From Streptomyces ambofaciens ATCC 23877 (GTDB taxonomy: Bacteria > Actinomycetota > Actinomycetes > Streptomycetales > Streptomycetaceae): 64,000 nucleotides of DNA. The notes below the pieces were generated by a model. It saw only the letters and a program-made list of their open reading frames with translations, searched no databases and was not told where the DNA came from. The position numbers and the translations under genes are program-made. Location: the NCBI RefSeq assembly GCF_001267885.1, contig NZ_CP012382.1:7675001-7739000 (forward strand), written 5' to 3'. Below, in pieces: positions 42,587 through 55,000 of this stretch (position 1 is the first letter of the stretch; every line of letters starts with the position of its first letter).

Positions 42587-45500
42587 GTGGCCGACAATCA
42601 GAAGTATCTCGACTACCTCAGGCGGCTCACCGCGGACCTGCGGCAGACCCGGCGCCAGCTGCGGGAGGTCGAGGCGCGCGGCAGCGAACCCGTGGCGGTC
42701 GTCGGCATGGGCTGCCGCTACCCCGGCGGTGTGCACTCCCCGGAGGACCTCTGGCACCTGGTCTCCGAGGGCCGTGACGGGATCTCCGGCTTCCCCCTCG
42801 ATCGAGGCTGGGACACCGCCGTGTACGACGACGACCCCGACGCCGCCGGCACGACGTACGTGCGCGAGGGCGGGTTCCTCCACGACGCGGGGGAGTTCGA
42901 CGCCGGCCTGTTCGGCATCTCCCCCCACGAGGCGCTCGCGATGGACCCCCAGCAGCGGCTGATGCTGGAGACCTCCTGGGAAGCCCTGGAACGCGCGGGC
43001 ATCGACCCGCTGTCCCTGCGCGGATCCCGCACCGGCGTCTTCATCGGTTCCTCGTCCTCCGCCTACGGCACCGGCCTGCGCACCCTCCCGCAGGGCGTCG
43101 AGGGCCACCTGCTCACCGGCAGCGCGCCCAGCGTCGTCTCCGGCCGCGTCGCCTACGCCCTGGGCCTCGAAGGGCTTGCGGTCACCGTGGACACCGCCTG
43201 TTCGTCCTCGCTGGTCGCCACCCACCTCGCCGTGCAGGCGTTGCGCAATGGCGAGTGCGACACGGCGCTCGCGGGCGGCGTCACCGTCATGACCAGCCCG
43301 GGCATCTTCACCGAGTTCAGCAAGCAACGAGGCCTCGCGGCCGACGGCCGCTGCAAGCCGTTCTCCGCCGACGCCGACGGCACCGGCTGGTCCGAGGGCG
43401 CCGGCGTCCTCGTGCTGCGCCGCCTGTCGGACGCCCGTCGCCGCGGCGACCGTGTGCTCGCCGTGATCAAAGGTTCCGCGGTCAACCAGGACGGCGCGTC
43501 CAACGGCCTGAGCGCCCCGAACGGCCCCTCGCAGGAACGCGTCATCCGCGCCGCGCTGGAGAACGCCCGGCTCGCCGCCGCCGACATCGACGTGGTGGAG
43601 GCGCACGGCACCGGCACCACCCTGGGCGATCCGATCGAGGCGCAGGCGCTGCTGAACGCCTACGGTCAGGACCGGCCCGCCGACCGGCCGCTGTGGCTGG
43701 GCTCGATCAAGTCCAACATCGGGCACGCCCAGGCCGCGTCCGGTGTCGCCGGCCTCATCAAGATGGTGATGGCCCTGCGCGCCGGGGAGCTGCCGCCCAC
43801 CCTCCACGTCACCGAACCCACCCCGCACGTCGACTGGTCCCAGGGCCACGTCCGGCTGCTGACCGACTCCGCGTCCTGGCCGCAGGATCCCGAGCGGCCT
43901 CGCCGGGCGGGCGTCTCCTCGTTCAGCATCAGCGGAACCAACGCTCACCTCGTACTGGAGGGCGCCGACGCCACGGCCGCACCGGCCGGGGACGAGGCCG
44001 ACGACGGGGGCGAGAGGAGGGCCGAGGAAGAGGCCGAGCGCAAGGCCGACGGCACCGACGAGCCCGCGCCGCGCGTCTTCGACACCGCGGCGCTGCCCTG
44101 GATCCTCTCCGCCCGGACCCCTGAGGCGCTGCGGGGCCAGGCCGAACGGCTGGCCGGGGTCGCGGGCGACCTCGACCCGGCCGGTGTCGCGCGCACCCTG
44201 GCGGTCTCCCGTGCGGTGTTGGAACACCGGGCGGTGGTGGTGGGTCCGGATCGTATGGGTGGGTTGGGGGCGTTGGCGGGGGGTGTGGCGCATCCGGGTG
44301 TGGTGCGGGGTGTGGCGCGTTCGCGGGTGTCTCCGGTGTTCGTGTTTCCCGGTCAGGGGTCGCAGTGGGCGGGGATGGCCGCGGAGTTGGTGGAGCGGGA
44401 GCCGGTGTTCGCCGAGGCGATGGCGGAGTGCGGGAGGGCGTTGGAGCCGTTCACCGACTTCTCTCTGCTGGAGGTGGTGCGGGGCGACGGTGAGGGTGTG
44501 GGGCTGGAGCGGGTGGAGGTGGTCCAGCCGGTTCTGTGGGCGGTGATGGTGTCGCTGGCGAGGTTGTGGGCTTCGGTGGGGGTGGTGCCGTCTGCGGTGG
44601 TGGGTCATTCGCAGGGGGAGATCGCGGCGGCGGTGGTGGCCGGTGGTCTGTCGTTGGAGGACGGGGCGCGGGTGGTGGCTCTGCGGGCGCGTGCGATCGC
44701 CGGGGAGTTGGCGGGGCGGGGCGGGATGGTGTCCCTGGCGGTGCCGGTGGTGGAGGCGGAGAAGCTGGCAGGGCGGTGGCCGGGGTTGTCGGTGGCGGCG
44801 GTCAACGGCCCGGGTTCCACGGTGGTGTCCGGTGAGGCGGGCGCGGTGGAGGAGTTGCTGGCGCACTGTGAGGCGGAGGGCATCAGGGCGCGGCGGGTTC
44901 CGGTGGATTACGCCTCGCACTGTGCGCAGGTGGAGCGGATCCGTGAGCGGCTGCTGGAGGATCTGGCCCCGATCACTCCGGTCTCCTCGGCGGTGCCGTT
45001 CCATTCGACGGTGACCGGTGTGCGGATGGACACCGCTGGGCTGGATGCGGAGTACTGGTACGGCAATCTGCGCAACACGGTGCGGTTCGAGGAGGTCACG
45101 CGGGCCCTGCTGACCGAGGGCCGCACCTTGTTCGTGGAGGTGAGTCCGCATCCGGTGCTGGCTGTCGGGGTGCAGGAGAGCATGGAGGCCGCGGGCGGTG
45201 CGGGGGTGGTGCTGGGGACGTTGCGGCGCGGCGAGGGAGGTGCGCAGCGTTGGGTGACCGCGCTGGCCGAGGCCCACGTCCACGGCGCCCCCGTCGACTG
45301 GACGCGCGTACTGCCGCAGGTCGACCCCGTCGACCTGCCGACCTACGCCTTCCAGCGTGCCCACTACTGGATGACCGACCCGCCCGAGTCGGTGGCCGCC
45401 GCGAGCGGCACCACGGACGCCGACCCCGTCGAGGCGGACTTCTGGGAAGCCGTCGACCGGCTCGACTACGAGCAGGTGTCCGGCACCCTGCGCATGGACT

Positions 45501-48500
45501 CACATGACGGCCTGGAGTCCGTCCTGCCGGCGCTGGCGGTGTGGCGTCGGGACCGGGCCGAACACTCCACCGTGAACTCCTGGCGCTACCGCGAAGCCTG
45601 GCAGCCCCTCGACATCCCCCGGGCCGGCACCCTCGACGGGCGCTGGCTCCTGCTGCACACCGAGGGCGTCGACACCGGCCATGCCGAACGCTGCGCCCAA
45701 GCGCTGCTGGAGGCGGGCGCGGAACCGGTCGACGTCACGGTCCCCGACGACTCCCTCGACCGGTGGGGGCTCAGCGAACTCCTGCGCGAGGCGGCCGGAG
45801 GAGCCGAGGGGGCGGAACCGGTCACCGGAATCCTGTCGCTCCTCGCCGACGACCGCCGGGCACACCCCGAGGACGGGGCGGTGTCCGTCGGCCTCGGCGC
45901 GACCCTCACGGTCGTCCAGGCGCTGGCCGACGCCGAGGTCACCGCCCCGCTGTGGTGCGTCACGACCGGCACCGTCGCCACGCACCGCGCCGACCGGATC
46001 GTCGACCCCGCAGCCGCCCGCCTCTGGGGACTGGGCCGGGTGGCCGCTCTGGAGCACCCCGAGCGGTGGGGCGGACTGATCGACCTGCCGATCGACCCCG
46101 AGCCCCGGGCGACGGCCCGCCTCGCCGCCGTGCTCGCCGGCACGGAAGACCAGGTCGCCGTACGGGCCGAAGGCGTCTACACGCGCCGCCTGCTCCACGC
46201 GCCGGCCGCCGAGCTTCTGCCCGGGAAGGTGGCACCCGAGGCGGTGCTGATCACCGGTGGCACCGGCGCGCTGGGCGCCGAGACCGCCCGTATGCTCGCC
46301 CGCCGGGGCACCCGGAAGCTGGTACTGAGCAGCAGGCGGGGCCCCGGCGCGCCCGGCGCCGCCGAACTGGTCGCCGAACTCGCCGACCTGGGTGCCACCG
46401 CCGTCGCCCACGCGTGCGATGCGGCCGACCGTGAGGGGCTGGCCGCCCTGCTCGCCGAGCACCCGGTCACCGGAGTCGTGCACGCCGCCGGAACCGATCC
46501 AGCCCTGCCGCTCGATTCCACCTCCGTACCCGTCCTGGCCGAGGGGCTGCGCGCCAAGGCCGTCGGGGCCGAGCACCTCGACGCGCTCCTGCCCGACGCC
46601 GAACTGTTCGTGGTGTTCTCCTCGATCGCCGGAGTGTGGGGGAGCGGTGGCCAGGCCGCCTACGCCGCCGCCAACGCCCACCTCGACGCCCTCGTCGCGG
46701 CCCGTCGGGCGGCGGGCCGGAGCGGCACCGCCGTGGCCTGGGGCTCCTGGGCGCAGATCGGCATGGCCGCCCGGGACGGTGTCGACGAGTACCTGAAGCG
46801 CCGGGGCCTGCGCCCCATGCCGCCGGGGCTGTGCGTCGCCGCGTTGGAGCACGCGATCGACACCGGCGACACCTGTGTGGTCGTCGCGGACGTCGACTGG
46901 GCACGCTTCGCCCCCGCCTTCACCAGCCGCCGGCCCAGCCCGCTGCTCTCGGCCCTGCCCGAGGCCACCGAGGCCCTGGCCGGCGGACCGGCCGCCGAGG
47001 ACCAGGCCTCCGCCGTGCGGACCCTGCTGGCCGGGCTGCCGGAGTCGGAGTGGGCCCGCACCGTCCTCGACCTGGTCCGCCGGGAGACCGCGGCGGTCCT
47101 CGGCTACGCCGAACCGGTCGACGCCGACCGCCCGTTCAAGGACCTGGGCGTGGACTCCCTCACCGCCGTCACCGTCCGCAACCGGGTGGCCGGCGCTCTC
47201 GATCTGCGCCTGCCCACAACCCTGGTCTTCGACCATCCCACCCCCTCGGACGTCTCCCGCCACGTGCTTTCGCTGGTCAGCGGCGACGCCCGCGAGACGG
47301 TCACGACGGCCGAGGTGTCCGACGAGCCGCTGGCGATCGTCGGCATGGCATGCCGGTACCCGGGCGGCGCCTCCTCGCCCGAGGAACTGTGGCGGCTGGT
47401 CACCGAGGGCATCGACGCGGTCGGCGGCTTCCCGTCCGACCGCGGGTGGCCCACCGACGACGACACGGGCCCCGGGACCTCCTACACGCGCGTCGGAGGC
47501 TTCGTGCACGACGCCACCTCCTTCGACGCCGACCTGTTCGGCATCTCGCCGCGCGAGGCCATGGCGATGGACCCGCAGCAGCGGCTGCTGCTGGAGACCT
47601 CCTGGGAGCTGTTCGAGCGCGCTGGGCTGAGCCCGCACGCCGTGCGCTCGACTCCCACCGGGGTCTTCATCGGTGCCTCGCCGTCCGGATACGGAGTGGG
47701 CGTCGCCGTCCCCGGCTCCGAAGGGCACTCGCTCACCGGAATGTCGGGCAGCGTGCTGTCCGGCCGGGTGGCCTACGTCTTCGGGCTGGAGGGTCCGACG
47801 CTGACCGTGGACACCGCCTGCTCGTCGTCCCTGGTGGCCCTGCACCTCGCGGCGCGGTCGCTGCGCGACGGCGAGTGCACGATGGCCGTCGTCGGCGGCG
47901 TCGCGGTGATGACCAGCCCCGGCGTCTTCTCCGAGTTCGCCCGGCAGGACGGCCTGGCCTCCGACGGCCGCTGCCGGGCGTTCTCCGCCGACGCGGACGG
48001 CACCGGCTGGGGCGAGGGGGTGGGGCTGCTGCTGGTGGAGCGGCTCTCCGAGGCGCGGCGCAACGGGCACGAGGTCCTGGCGGTGGTGCGCGGCTCCGCG
48101 GTGAACTCCGACGGTGCTTCCAACGGGTTGACGGCGCCGAACGGACCTTCCCAGCAGCGGGTGATCCGGGCGGCGCTGGCGACGGCCGGTCTCGCGCCGC
48201 ACGAGGTGGACCTCGTAGAGGCGCACGGCACCGGCACGAAGCTGGGCGATCCGATCGAGGCGCAGGCACTGCTCGACGTCTACGGACAGGAGCGCGACCC
48301 CGAACGGCCCCTGTGGCTGGGCTCGTTGAAGTCCAACATCGGACACGCCCAGGCGGCGGCCGGGGTCGGCGGCGTCATCAAGACGGTCATGGCACTGCGG
48401 CACGGTGTGCTGCCCCGTACCCTGCACGTGACCGAGCCCACGCCCGAGGTGGACTGGACGACGGGCGCGGTGGAACTGCTCACCGAGGCCCGTCCGTGGC

Positions 48501-51500
48501 CGGAGCCGGACCGCCCCCGCCGTGCGGGGGTGTCGGCCTTCGGAATCAGCGGCACCAACGCACACGTGGTGCTGGAGCACGCTCCCGCGACGACGAGCTC
48601 CGAAAGCCCCGTGCGCCGGACGACCCCACCCCTGGTCCCGTGGGTGCTCTCGGCCCGCACGCCGCAGGCGCTGCGGGAGCAGGCCGCCCGACTGGCCGAG
48701 CGGGTCACGCGGGACGACACTCTCCACCCGGTCGACGTGGCGGTCTCCCTGGCGGACGGCCGGGCCCACCTGGAACACCGGGCCGTGGCCCTGGGACACG
48801 ACCGCGAGGCCTTGCTCACCGAACTCTCCGACCTCGCTGACGCCGGCCACCTGACAGTCCGCGACAGCGCCGAATCCGGCCGCTTGGCGCTGCTGTTCTC
48901 CGGTCAGGGTTCGCAGCGGCTGGGGATGGGCCGGGAGTTGTACGGGGCATTTCCGGTGTTCGCGGACGCTTTCGACGCGGTGTGTGCGCGGGTGGATCTT
49001 GAGCGTCCGCTGCGTGAGGTGGTGTTCGGCGAGGACGCGGGGTTGCTGGAGCGGACCGTCTACGCGCAGGCGGGGTTGTTCGCGCTGGAAGTGGCGCTGT
49101 TCCGGCTGGTGGAGTCGTGGGGTGTGACCCCGGACGTGCTGGTGGGGCATTCGATCGGTGAGCTGGCCGCCGCGCATGTGGCAGGGGTGTTGTCGCTGGA
49201 GGATGCCTGCGCGTTGGTGTCGGCTCGGGGGCGGTTGATGGATGCGTTGCCCGGGGGTGGGGCGATGCTGGCGGTGGAGGTGGCCGAGGAAGCTCTGGAG
49301 CTGCCCGACGGGGTGGACCTGGCGGCGGTCAACGGACCCACGTCGGTGACGGTGTCCGGTGAGGCGGAGGCGATCGCGGAGCTGGAGGAGCGGCTCCGGG
49401 CGCAGGAGGTCCGCGTCAAGCGCCTCGCGGTCTCGCACGCCTTCCACTCCCACTTGATGGAGCCGATGCTGGCCGACTTCGCGGCCGTGGCGCGGTCGTT
49501 GACCTACCACACCCCCCGGATCCCGGTCGTCACCACCGCCCCCGGTGACATTGCCACTCCCGAGTACTGGGTGGGCCAGGTGCGCGAGCCGGTCCGCTTC
49601 GCCGACGCGCTCGGCCGGTTCGCCGGGGTGCGGACGGCACTGGAGCTGGGCCCCGCCGGGGTGCTCTCCGCCCTGGCCCAGGAGCAGGTCGACAGCCTGG
49701 TGGCCGTCCCCGCGCTGCGGCCGGGGCACGGCGAGGCGGAGACACTGCTGCGCGTGATCGCCCGGGCTCACGTACGGGGCGCCGAGGTCGACTGGTCGGC
49801 GGTGACGGGCGTGGGAGACCGGATCGAGCTGCCCACGTACCCCTTCCAGCGCACCCGCTACTGGCCCGACCCCCCGGCCCCCGACGCGGCAGCGGCGCCG
49901 GCGTCCGCCGCATCACCGGCGGAGTCCCGCTTCTGGGCGGCCGTCGACGAGGGCGACGTCGAGTCCCTGGCCGCCACCGCGGGCCTCGACCCGGCGGCGC
50001 TGGAGCCCCTGCTGCCGGCCCTGTCGGCCTGGCACAGCGACGCCCGCGAGCACGAGGCCGTCGGTGCCTGGCGGTACCGGATCGCCTGGAAGCCCCTGGC
50101 GGAGCCGCCCGCGGCGTCCTGCGCGGGACGGTGGCTTCTGGTGGCTCCGGACGACGCCGACGCGACGGTCGACGCCTGCCGCGCGGCGCTCGCCGAACGG
50201 CAGGGCGAGGTCGACCTGCTCGTCGTCGACCCCTCCGCCACCGACGCGGAGGAGCTCGCGGACCTGCTCCGCGACTACGTCGTCCCCGGCGAACAACTCC
50301 GCGGCCTGATCTCCCTGCTCGCCCTGGACGAGACGCCGCACCCGGACCACCCGGTGCTCACCGCCGGCCTGGCCGGCACCCTCTGCCTGCTGCACGCCGC
50401 GCTCGACGTCGATCCGGGTCCGCTGTGGACCGTCACCGCGGGCGCCGTCGGCGCGGGCGAGGACGAGGCACCCACCAGCCCGGCCCAGGCCGCCGTGTGG
50501 GGCCTGGGCCGGGTCGCGGCGCTGGAACACCCCCGCCACTGGGGCGGTCTGGTCGACCTGCCCGCCGACGGCCTCGGCGACGACCCGCGCCTCGCCGCGC
50601 GGCTCGCGGCGACCCTGACCCGCACCGACGGCGAGGACCAGGTGGCGGTCCGGGCCGCGGCCACCCTCGGACGACGGCTGCGCCACGCCGACCCCGTCCC
50701 TCAGCGTCCCGGTACGGGATGGACGCCGGACGGCACGGTGCTGGTCACCGGCGGCACCGGTGCCATCGGCGGCCACGTCGCCCGCTGGCTGGCGACCGAG
50801 GGCGCCGAACACCTCGTCCTGCTGAGTCGGCGCGGCCCCGACGCCCCGGGAGCCCGCGAACTCACCGGGGAACTCACCGCCCTCGGCGCCCGCGTCACCG
50901 TCGTCGCCTGCGATCTGCAGGACCGCGGCGACGTCAGCCGGGTGCTCGACGCGCTGGCCGCCGACGGCGTCACCGTCCGGACCGTCATGCACACCGCCGG
51001 CCTGGGCGTTCTGGCCCCGCTCGCCGACACCGGCGTCGCGGACCTCGCCCACCTGGTCGGCGGCAAGGTAGCCGGCGCCCGTCACCTCGACGAACTGCTC
51101 GACCCCGCGCGACTGGACGCCGTCGTCCACTTCTCCTCCATCGCAGCGATGTGGGGCGTCGGACAGCACGGGGGCTACGCGGCCGGCAACGCCTACCTCG
51201 ACGCGCTCGCCCAGCAGCGCGGCCGGGAAGGCGCCCCCGTCCTCTCCGTCGCCTGGGGGCCGTGGGACGGCGGCGGCATGGTCGACCAGGACGCCGTGCA
51301 ACCGATGCTGCGCCGCGGCATCTCACTCCTCGAGCCCGGCCCCGCCCTGGTCGCCCTGCGCCAGGCGCTCGACGCCCGCGAACCGTCCACGGCCGCCGCG
51401 GAGGTCGACTGGGAGCGGTTCGCACCCTCCTTCACCGCGCTGCGCCCCAGCCCGCTGCTCGCCGAACTGCCCGAGGTACGCGCCCTCCGGCCCGCCGCGG

Positions 51501-52060
51501 CCACAGCCGCTCCCGACACGGTCCAGGACGGGTTCCGCGCCCGGCTGGCCGCGCTGTCCCCGGTGGAGCGCGAGCGCGCGGCGCTGGAACTCGTCCGCAC
51601 ACACGCCGCCGTCGCGCTCGGCCACGCGCGAGCGGAGGACATCGAGCCGGAACGCACCTTCCGCGACCTGGGCGCCGACTCGCTGACCGCCGTGGCACTG
51701 CGCGACGGGCTGGCCTCCGCGAGCGGCCTGACCCTGCCGGCCACGCTCGTCTTCGACCAGCCGACGCCCGTAGCGCTGGCGGAGCACCTGCTGGGCCTGC
51801 TGATGCCCGAGGACACCGTCGACGACCTGCCGTCGGCGGACGACCTCGACCGGCTCGAGGCGGCGCTCGCCCGCCGTTCCGGCGACGACCTCGACCGGGT
51901 CCGGATCGTGATGCGGCTGGAGTCACTGCTCGCCACGGCACGGAGCGGGACCGGTACCGGCACGGCCTCCGCCGAGAGCGCCGCCCTGGCCGACCGGCTG
52001 GGAGACGCCACGGACGACGAACTGTTCGATTTGGTCGAGAGGGATCTGGGACTCAAGTGA
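42587..52060 (+). CDS. PKS D: modular type I polyketide synthase, modules 7-8
   Basis: This 3157-aa protein is ordered KS-AT-KR-ACP, KS-AT-KR-ACP. The GTG at 42587 is chosen because AGAAGG lies 9 nt upstream and the class 1a docking helix ([12 protein letters not shown]) begins a few residues later; the in-frame ATG at 42530 has no ribosome binding site. The C-terminal tail ends in a recognition helix, [15 protein letters not shown]. It opens a second PKS transcription unit with its own promoter. PKS E follows with either a 35-nt gap or, from an alternative GTG, a 4-nt overlap. Confidence 0.97.
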   Translation: MADNQKYLDYLRRLTADLRQTRRQLREVEARGSEPVAVVGMGCRYPGGVHSPEDLWHLVSEGRDGISGFPLDRGWDTAVYDDDPDAAGTTYVREGGFLHDAGEFDAGLFGISPHEALAMDPQQRLMLETSWEALERAGIDPLSLRGSRTGVFIGSSSSAYGTGLRTLPQGVEGHLLTGSAPSVVSGRVAYALGLEGLAVTVDTACSSSLVATHLAVQALRNGECDTALAGGVTVMTSPGIFTEFSKQRGLAADGRCKPFSADADGTGWSEGAGVLVLRRLSDARRRGDRVLAVIKGSAVNQDGASNGLSAPNGPSQERVIRAALENARLAAADIDVVEAHGTGTTLGDPIEAQALLNAYGQDRPADRPLWLGSIKSNIGHAQAASGVAGLIKMVMALRAGELPPTLHVTEPTPHVDWSQGHVRLLTDSASWPQDPERPRRAGVSSFSISGTNAHLVLEGADATAAPAGDEADDGGERRAEEEAERKADGTDEPAPRVFDTAALPWILSARTPEALRGQAERLAGVAGDLDPAGVARTLAVSRAVLEHRAVVVGPDRMGGLGALAGGVAHPGVVRGVARSRVSPVFVFPGQGSQWAGMAAELVEREPVFAEAMAECGRALEPFTDFSLLEVVRGDGEGVGLERVEVVQPVLWAVMVSLARLWASVGVVPSAVVGHSQGEIAAAVVAGGLSLEDGARVVALRARAIAGELAGRGGMVSLAVPVVEAEKLAGRWPGLSVAAVNGPGSTVVSGEAGAVEELLAHCEAEGIRARRVPVDYASHCAQVERIRERLLEDLAPITPVSSAVPFHSTVTGVRMDTAGLDAEYWYGNLRNTVRFEEVTRALLTEGRTLFVEVSPHPVLAVGVQESMEAAGGAGVVLGTLRRGEGGAQRWVTALAEAHVHGAPVDWTRVLPQVDPVDLPTYAFQRAHYWMTDPPESVAAASGTTDADPVEADFWEAVDRLDYEQVSGTLRMDSHDGLESVLPALAVWRRDRAEHSTVNSWRYREAWQPLDIPRAGTLDGRWLLLHTEGVDTGHAERCAQALLEAGAEPVDVTVPDDSLDRWGLSELLREAAGGAEGAEPVTGILSLLADDRRAHPEDGAVSVGLGATLTVVQALADAEVTAPLWCVTTGTVATHRADRIVDPAAARLWGLGRVAALEHPERWGGLIDLPIDPEPRATARLAAVLAGTEDQVAVRAEGVYTRRLLHAPAAELLPGKVAPEAVLITGGTGALGAETARMLARRGTRKLVLSSRRGPGAPGAAELVAELADLGATAVAHACDAADREGLAALLAEHPVTGVVHAAGTDPALPLDSTSVPVLAEGLRAKAVGAEHLDALLPDAELFVVFSSIAGVWGSGGQAAYAAANAHLDALVAARRAAGRSGTAVAWGSWAQIGMAARDGVDEYLKRRGLRPMPPGLCVAALEHAIDTGDTCVVVADVDWARFAPAFTSRRPSPLLSALPEATEALAGGPAAEDQASAVRTLLAGLPESEWARTVLDLVRRETAAVLGYAEPVDADRPFKDLGVDSLTAVTVRNRVAGALDLRLPTTLVFDHPTPSDVSRHVLSLVSGDARETVTTAEVSDEPLAIVGMACRYPGGASSPEELWRLVTEGIDAVGGFPSDRGWPTDDDTGPGTSYTRVGGFVHDATSFDADLFGISPREAMAMDPQQRLLLETSWELFERAGLSPHAVRSTPTGVFIGASPSGYGVGVAVPGSEGHSLTGMSGSVLSGRVAYVFGLEGPTLTVDTACSSSLVALHLAARSLRDGECTMAVVGGVAVMTSPGVFSEFARQDGLASDGRCRAFSADADGTGWGEGVGLLLVERLSEARRNGHEVLAVVRGSAVNSDGASNGLTAPNGPSQQRVIRAALATAGLAPHEVDLVEAHGTGTKLGDPIEAQALLDVYGQERDPERPLWLGSLKSNIGHAQAAAGVGGVIKTVMALRHGVLPRTLHVTEPTPEVDWTTGAVELLTEARPWPEPDRPRRAGVSAFGISGTNAHVVLEHAPATTSSESPVRRTTPPLVPWVLSARTPQALREQAARLAERVTRDDTLHPVDVAVSLADGRAHLEHRAVALGHDREALLTELSDLADAGHLTVRDSAESGRLALLFSGQGSQRLGMGRELYGAFPVFADAFDAVCARVDLERPLREVVFGEDAGLLERTVYAQAGLFALEVALFRLVESWGVTPDVLVGHSIGELAAAHVAGVLSLEDACALVSARGRLMDALPGGGAMLAVEVAEEALELPDGVDLAAVNGPTSVTVSGEAEAIAELEERLRAQEVRVKRLAVSHAFHSHLMEPMLADFAAVARSLTYHTPRIPVVTTAPGDIATPEYWVGQVREPVRFADALGRFAGVRTALELGPAGVLSALAQEQVDSLVAVPALRPGHGEAETLLRVIARAHVRGAEVDWSAVTGVGDRIELPTYPFQRTRYWPDPPAPDAAAAPASAASPAESRFWAAVDEGDVESLAATAGLDPAALEPLLPALSAWHSDAREHEAVGAWRYRIAWKPLAEPPAASCAGRWLLVAPDDADATVDACRAALAERQGEVDLLVVDPSATDAEELADLLRDYVVPGEQLRGLISLLALDETPHPDHPVLTAGLAGTLCLLHAALDVDPGPLWTVTAGAVGAGEDEAPTSPAQAAVWGLGRVAALEHPRHWGGLVDLPADGLGDDPRLAARLAATLTRTDGEDQVAVRAAATLGRRLRHADPVPQRPGTGWTPDGTVLVTGGTGAIGGHVARWLATEGAEHLVLLSRRGPDAPGARELTGELTALGARVTVVACDLQDRGDVSRVLDALAADGVTVRTVMHTAGLGVLAPLADTGVADLAHLVGGKVAGARHLDELLDPARLDAVVHFSSIAAMWGVGQHGGYAAGNAYLDALAQQRGREGAPVLSVAWGPWDGGGMVDQDAVQPMLRRGISLLEPGPALVALRQALDAREPSTAAAEVDWERFAPSFTALRPSPLLAELPEVRALRPAAATAAPDTVQDGFRARLAALSPVERERAALELVRTHAAVALGHARAEDIEPERTFRDLGADSLTAVALRDGLASASGLTLPATLVFDQPTPVALAEHLLGLLMPEDTVDDLPSADDLDRLEAALARRSGDDLDRVRIVMRLESLLATARSGTGTGTASAESAALADRLGDATDDELFDLVERDLGLK
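42686..47280 (+). other. Module 7: KS-AT(methylmalonyl)-KR(A1)-ACP
   Basis: Within PKS D, KS spans about residues 34-460 with Cys205. AT (about 583-910) has Ser675 in GHSQG and YASH at 775-778, methylmalonyl. KR (about 1219-1400) lacks LDD and has Trp eight residues before Tyr with Gln at -3, type A1. ACP Ser1524 lies in LGVDSL. An alpha-methyl-beta-hydroxy unit is predicted. The AT DNA is nearly identical to that of module 10. Confidence 0.92.
47321..51810 (+). other. Module 8: KS-AT(malonyl)-KR(A2-like)-ACP
   Basis: KS spans about residues 1579-2000 with Cys1745. AT (about 2101-2405) has Ser2189 in GHSIG and HAFH from residue 2284, malonyl. KR (about 2716-2900) has Trp2856, His2861 and Tyr2864, that is Trp at -8 and His at -3, the fingerprint of A2-type KRs. 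With a malonyl extender there is no alpha branch to set, so the A2 feature would be silent. ACP Ser3032 lies in LGADSL. A beta-hydroxy acetate unit is predicted. Confidence 0.91.
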
Positions 52061-52095
52061 CCGCCGCCGCTCCAAGAACCCCGCGGGAGAGCACG

Positions 52096-55000
52096 ATGAC
52101 GACCGAAGCGAGCAAGAGCCCCACCGAGCACAAGCTCCGTGACTACCTCGGCCGGGCCATCGCCGAACTGCACGACACGCGCCGGCGGTTGCGCGAGGCC
52201 GAGTCGCAGGAGCACGAGCCCATGGCCGTGGTGTCGGTGGCCTGCACCCTGCCCGGCGGCGTGCGCTCACCCGAGGACCTCTGGCGGCTGCTCGCCTCCG
52301 GCACGGACGCCGTCACCCCGTTCCCCGGCGACCGCGGCTGGGACGACGGTCCACTCGTGGGCGCCGAGGGCGTCGCGGCGCCCGAAGCGTCCCAGGGCGG
52401 CTTCCTGCACGACGCGGGCATGTTCGACCCCGCGTTCTTCGGCATCAACCCGCGCGAGGCGCTGGCCATGGACCCGCAGCAGCGGCTGGTCCTGGAATCG
52501 GTCTGGGAGGCGATGGAGCGAGCCGGAATCCATCCCGACACGCTGCGCGGCTCCCGTACGGGCGTGTTCATCGGCACCACCGGGCAGGGCTACGGCATCA
52601 ACATGCAGGCGGGCATGGCCGGCACCGAGGGCTACCAGCTCACCGGCAGCGCCACCGCCGTACTCTCCGGCCGTATCGCCTACACCCTGGGCCTGCGGGG
52701 GCCCGCCGTCAGTGTGGACACCGCGTGCTCCTCGTCGCTGACCGCCCTGCACCTGGCCGCCCAGTCCATCCGCGCCGGCGACTGCTCCATGGCCTTTGCC
52801 GGCGGGGTCACCGTCATGCCGCACCCGATCGCCTTCCACGAGTTCAACCGCCAGGGCGGCCTGGCCTCCGACGGCCGGTGCAAGGCCTTCTCCGCCGACG
52901 CGGACGGCACCGGCTGGAGCGAGGGCGTCGGCGTCCTGCTCGTCGAGCGGCTCTCCGACGCCCGCCGCAACGGCCACCCGGTGCTCGCGCTGATCCGCGG
53001 CAGCGCGGTCAACCAGGACGGGGCCTCCAACGGCCTCACCGCCCCGAGCGGTCCCGCCCAGGAACGAGTCATCCGCGCCGCGCTCGACGACGCCCGCCTG
53101 ACGCCGGACCAGGTCGACGTGGTCGAGGCGCACGGCACCGGCACCACGCTCGGCGACCCGATCGAGGCGCAGGCGCTGTTGGCCACCTACGGCCGGGGCC
53201 GTGACCGTCCGCTGTGGCTCGGCTCGCTGAAGTCCAACATCGGCCACGCCCAGTCCGCCGCCGGGGCCGCCGGCGTGATCAAGATGGTGCTGGCGATGAG
53301 CCACGGTGTGCTGCCCCGCACCCTGCACGCCGACGTGCCCACCCCGCACGTGGACTGGTCCTCGGGCCGCATCGAACTGCTCACCGCGGAGCAGCCCTGG
53401 GAACCCGGCGAACAGCCCCGCAGGGCAGCCGTCTCCTCGTTCGGCATCAGCGGCACCAACGCGCACGTCATCCTGGAGGAAGCACCCGTCGAGGTCCCCG
53501 CCGAGGGGCCCGCGACCCGTCGACCCGCCCCCGGCACGGTCCCGCTGCCGGTGTCCGGCCGGACCGCGCCCGCCCTGGCGGCGCAGGCCGAACGGCTGCG
53601 TGCCTTCCTGGACGACGGGGCGGGCGCCGCCACCGAACTCGTCGACCTCGCCCACTCCCTCGGCGCGACCCGCCGGTCCCACGAGCTCCGTGCCGTGGTC
53701 CTCGCCACCGACCTGGTGCACGCCCGGACGGGCCTGCGAGCCGTAGAAGAGGGCCGCACCGGGGCCGACGTGCTCACCGGCGCCGTACGGCCCGGCCTGA
53801 CCGCCTTCCTGTTCACCGGGCAGGGCGCGCAGCACGCGGGCATGGCGCGTGACCTGTACGACACCTTCCCGGTGTTCGCCGAGGCCTTCGACACGGTGTG
53901 TCAGAAGGTCGGGGGTGAACGGCCGCTGAAGGAGATCGTCTTCGAGGACGGCGCGGCGCTGGACCGCACCGTCCACACCCAGCCGGCCCTGTTCGCCGTC
54001 GAGATCGCCCTCTTCCGCCTGGCCGAGTCATGGGGCCTGCGCCCCGACGTACTGGCGGGCCACTCGATCGGCGAGCTGGCCGCCGCCCACGTCGCGGGCA
54101 TCCTGTCGCTGGACGACGCCTGCCGCCTGGTCGCGGCCCGCGGCCGGCTGATGGAGGAACTGCCCGAGGGCGGCGCGATGCTGGCCGTCGAGGCGGCCGA
54201 GGACGAGATCGAACTGCCCGCGGGCGTGGACCTCGCGGCGGTCAACGGGCCGTCGTCCCTGACGGTCTCGGGTGACGCCGACGCGATCGACGCGCTGGAG
54301 GAACGGCTGCGCGGTCAGGGCCGCAAGGTCAAGCGGCTCGCGGTCTCGCACGCCTTCCACTCGCACCTGATGGAACCCGTCCTCGACGAGTTCGCCGCGA
54401 TCGCCCGCGACCTGACGTACCACCCGCCGACGATCCCGCTGGTCTCCACCGTCGGCCCCGACAGCGACCCGACGACCTGGGAGCACTGGGTCGGCCAGGT
54501 CCGCTCGACCGTGCGGTTCGCCGGCACCGCCGAGGAACTGGGACGCCGCGGCGTCACCCGGTACGTCGAGGTGGGCCCCGACGGGCTGCTCAGCGCCCTG
54601 ATCGGCGCCGTGGACGACACCGCCGTCACCGTTCCGCTCCAGCGCAGGGGCCGCGACCAGACGGACAGCCTGCTGCGGGCCGTGGCGCGGCTGCACGTCG
54701 CCGGGCTCGACCCCGACTGGGCGGCCGTCCTGGAACCCTGGAGTCCCCGCCGGGTGGACCTGCCCACCTACGCCTTCCAGCGACAGCACTACTGGCCGAC
54801 CCTCAGCAGCCCGGCCGACCTCAGGACGGCCGGGCTGAGCGGCGCCGGACACCCGCTGCTGGGCGCGCTCGTCTCGGTGGCCGGTGACGGGGGCCTCGTG
54901 CTCACCGGCCGGCTGTCCCGCGCCACCCACCCCTGGCTCGACGACCACCGTGTGCTCGGTGCGGTACTCGTTCCGGGCACCGCGCTCGTCGACCTCGCCC

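Noticed and set aside
28081..45300. Repeated G-rich blocks as CRISPR or other direct-repeat arrays.
   Set aside because: The repeats are coding, about 1 kb long, unspaced and in frame: they are paralogous AT domains.
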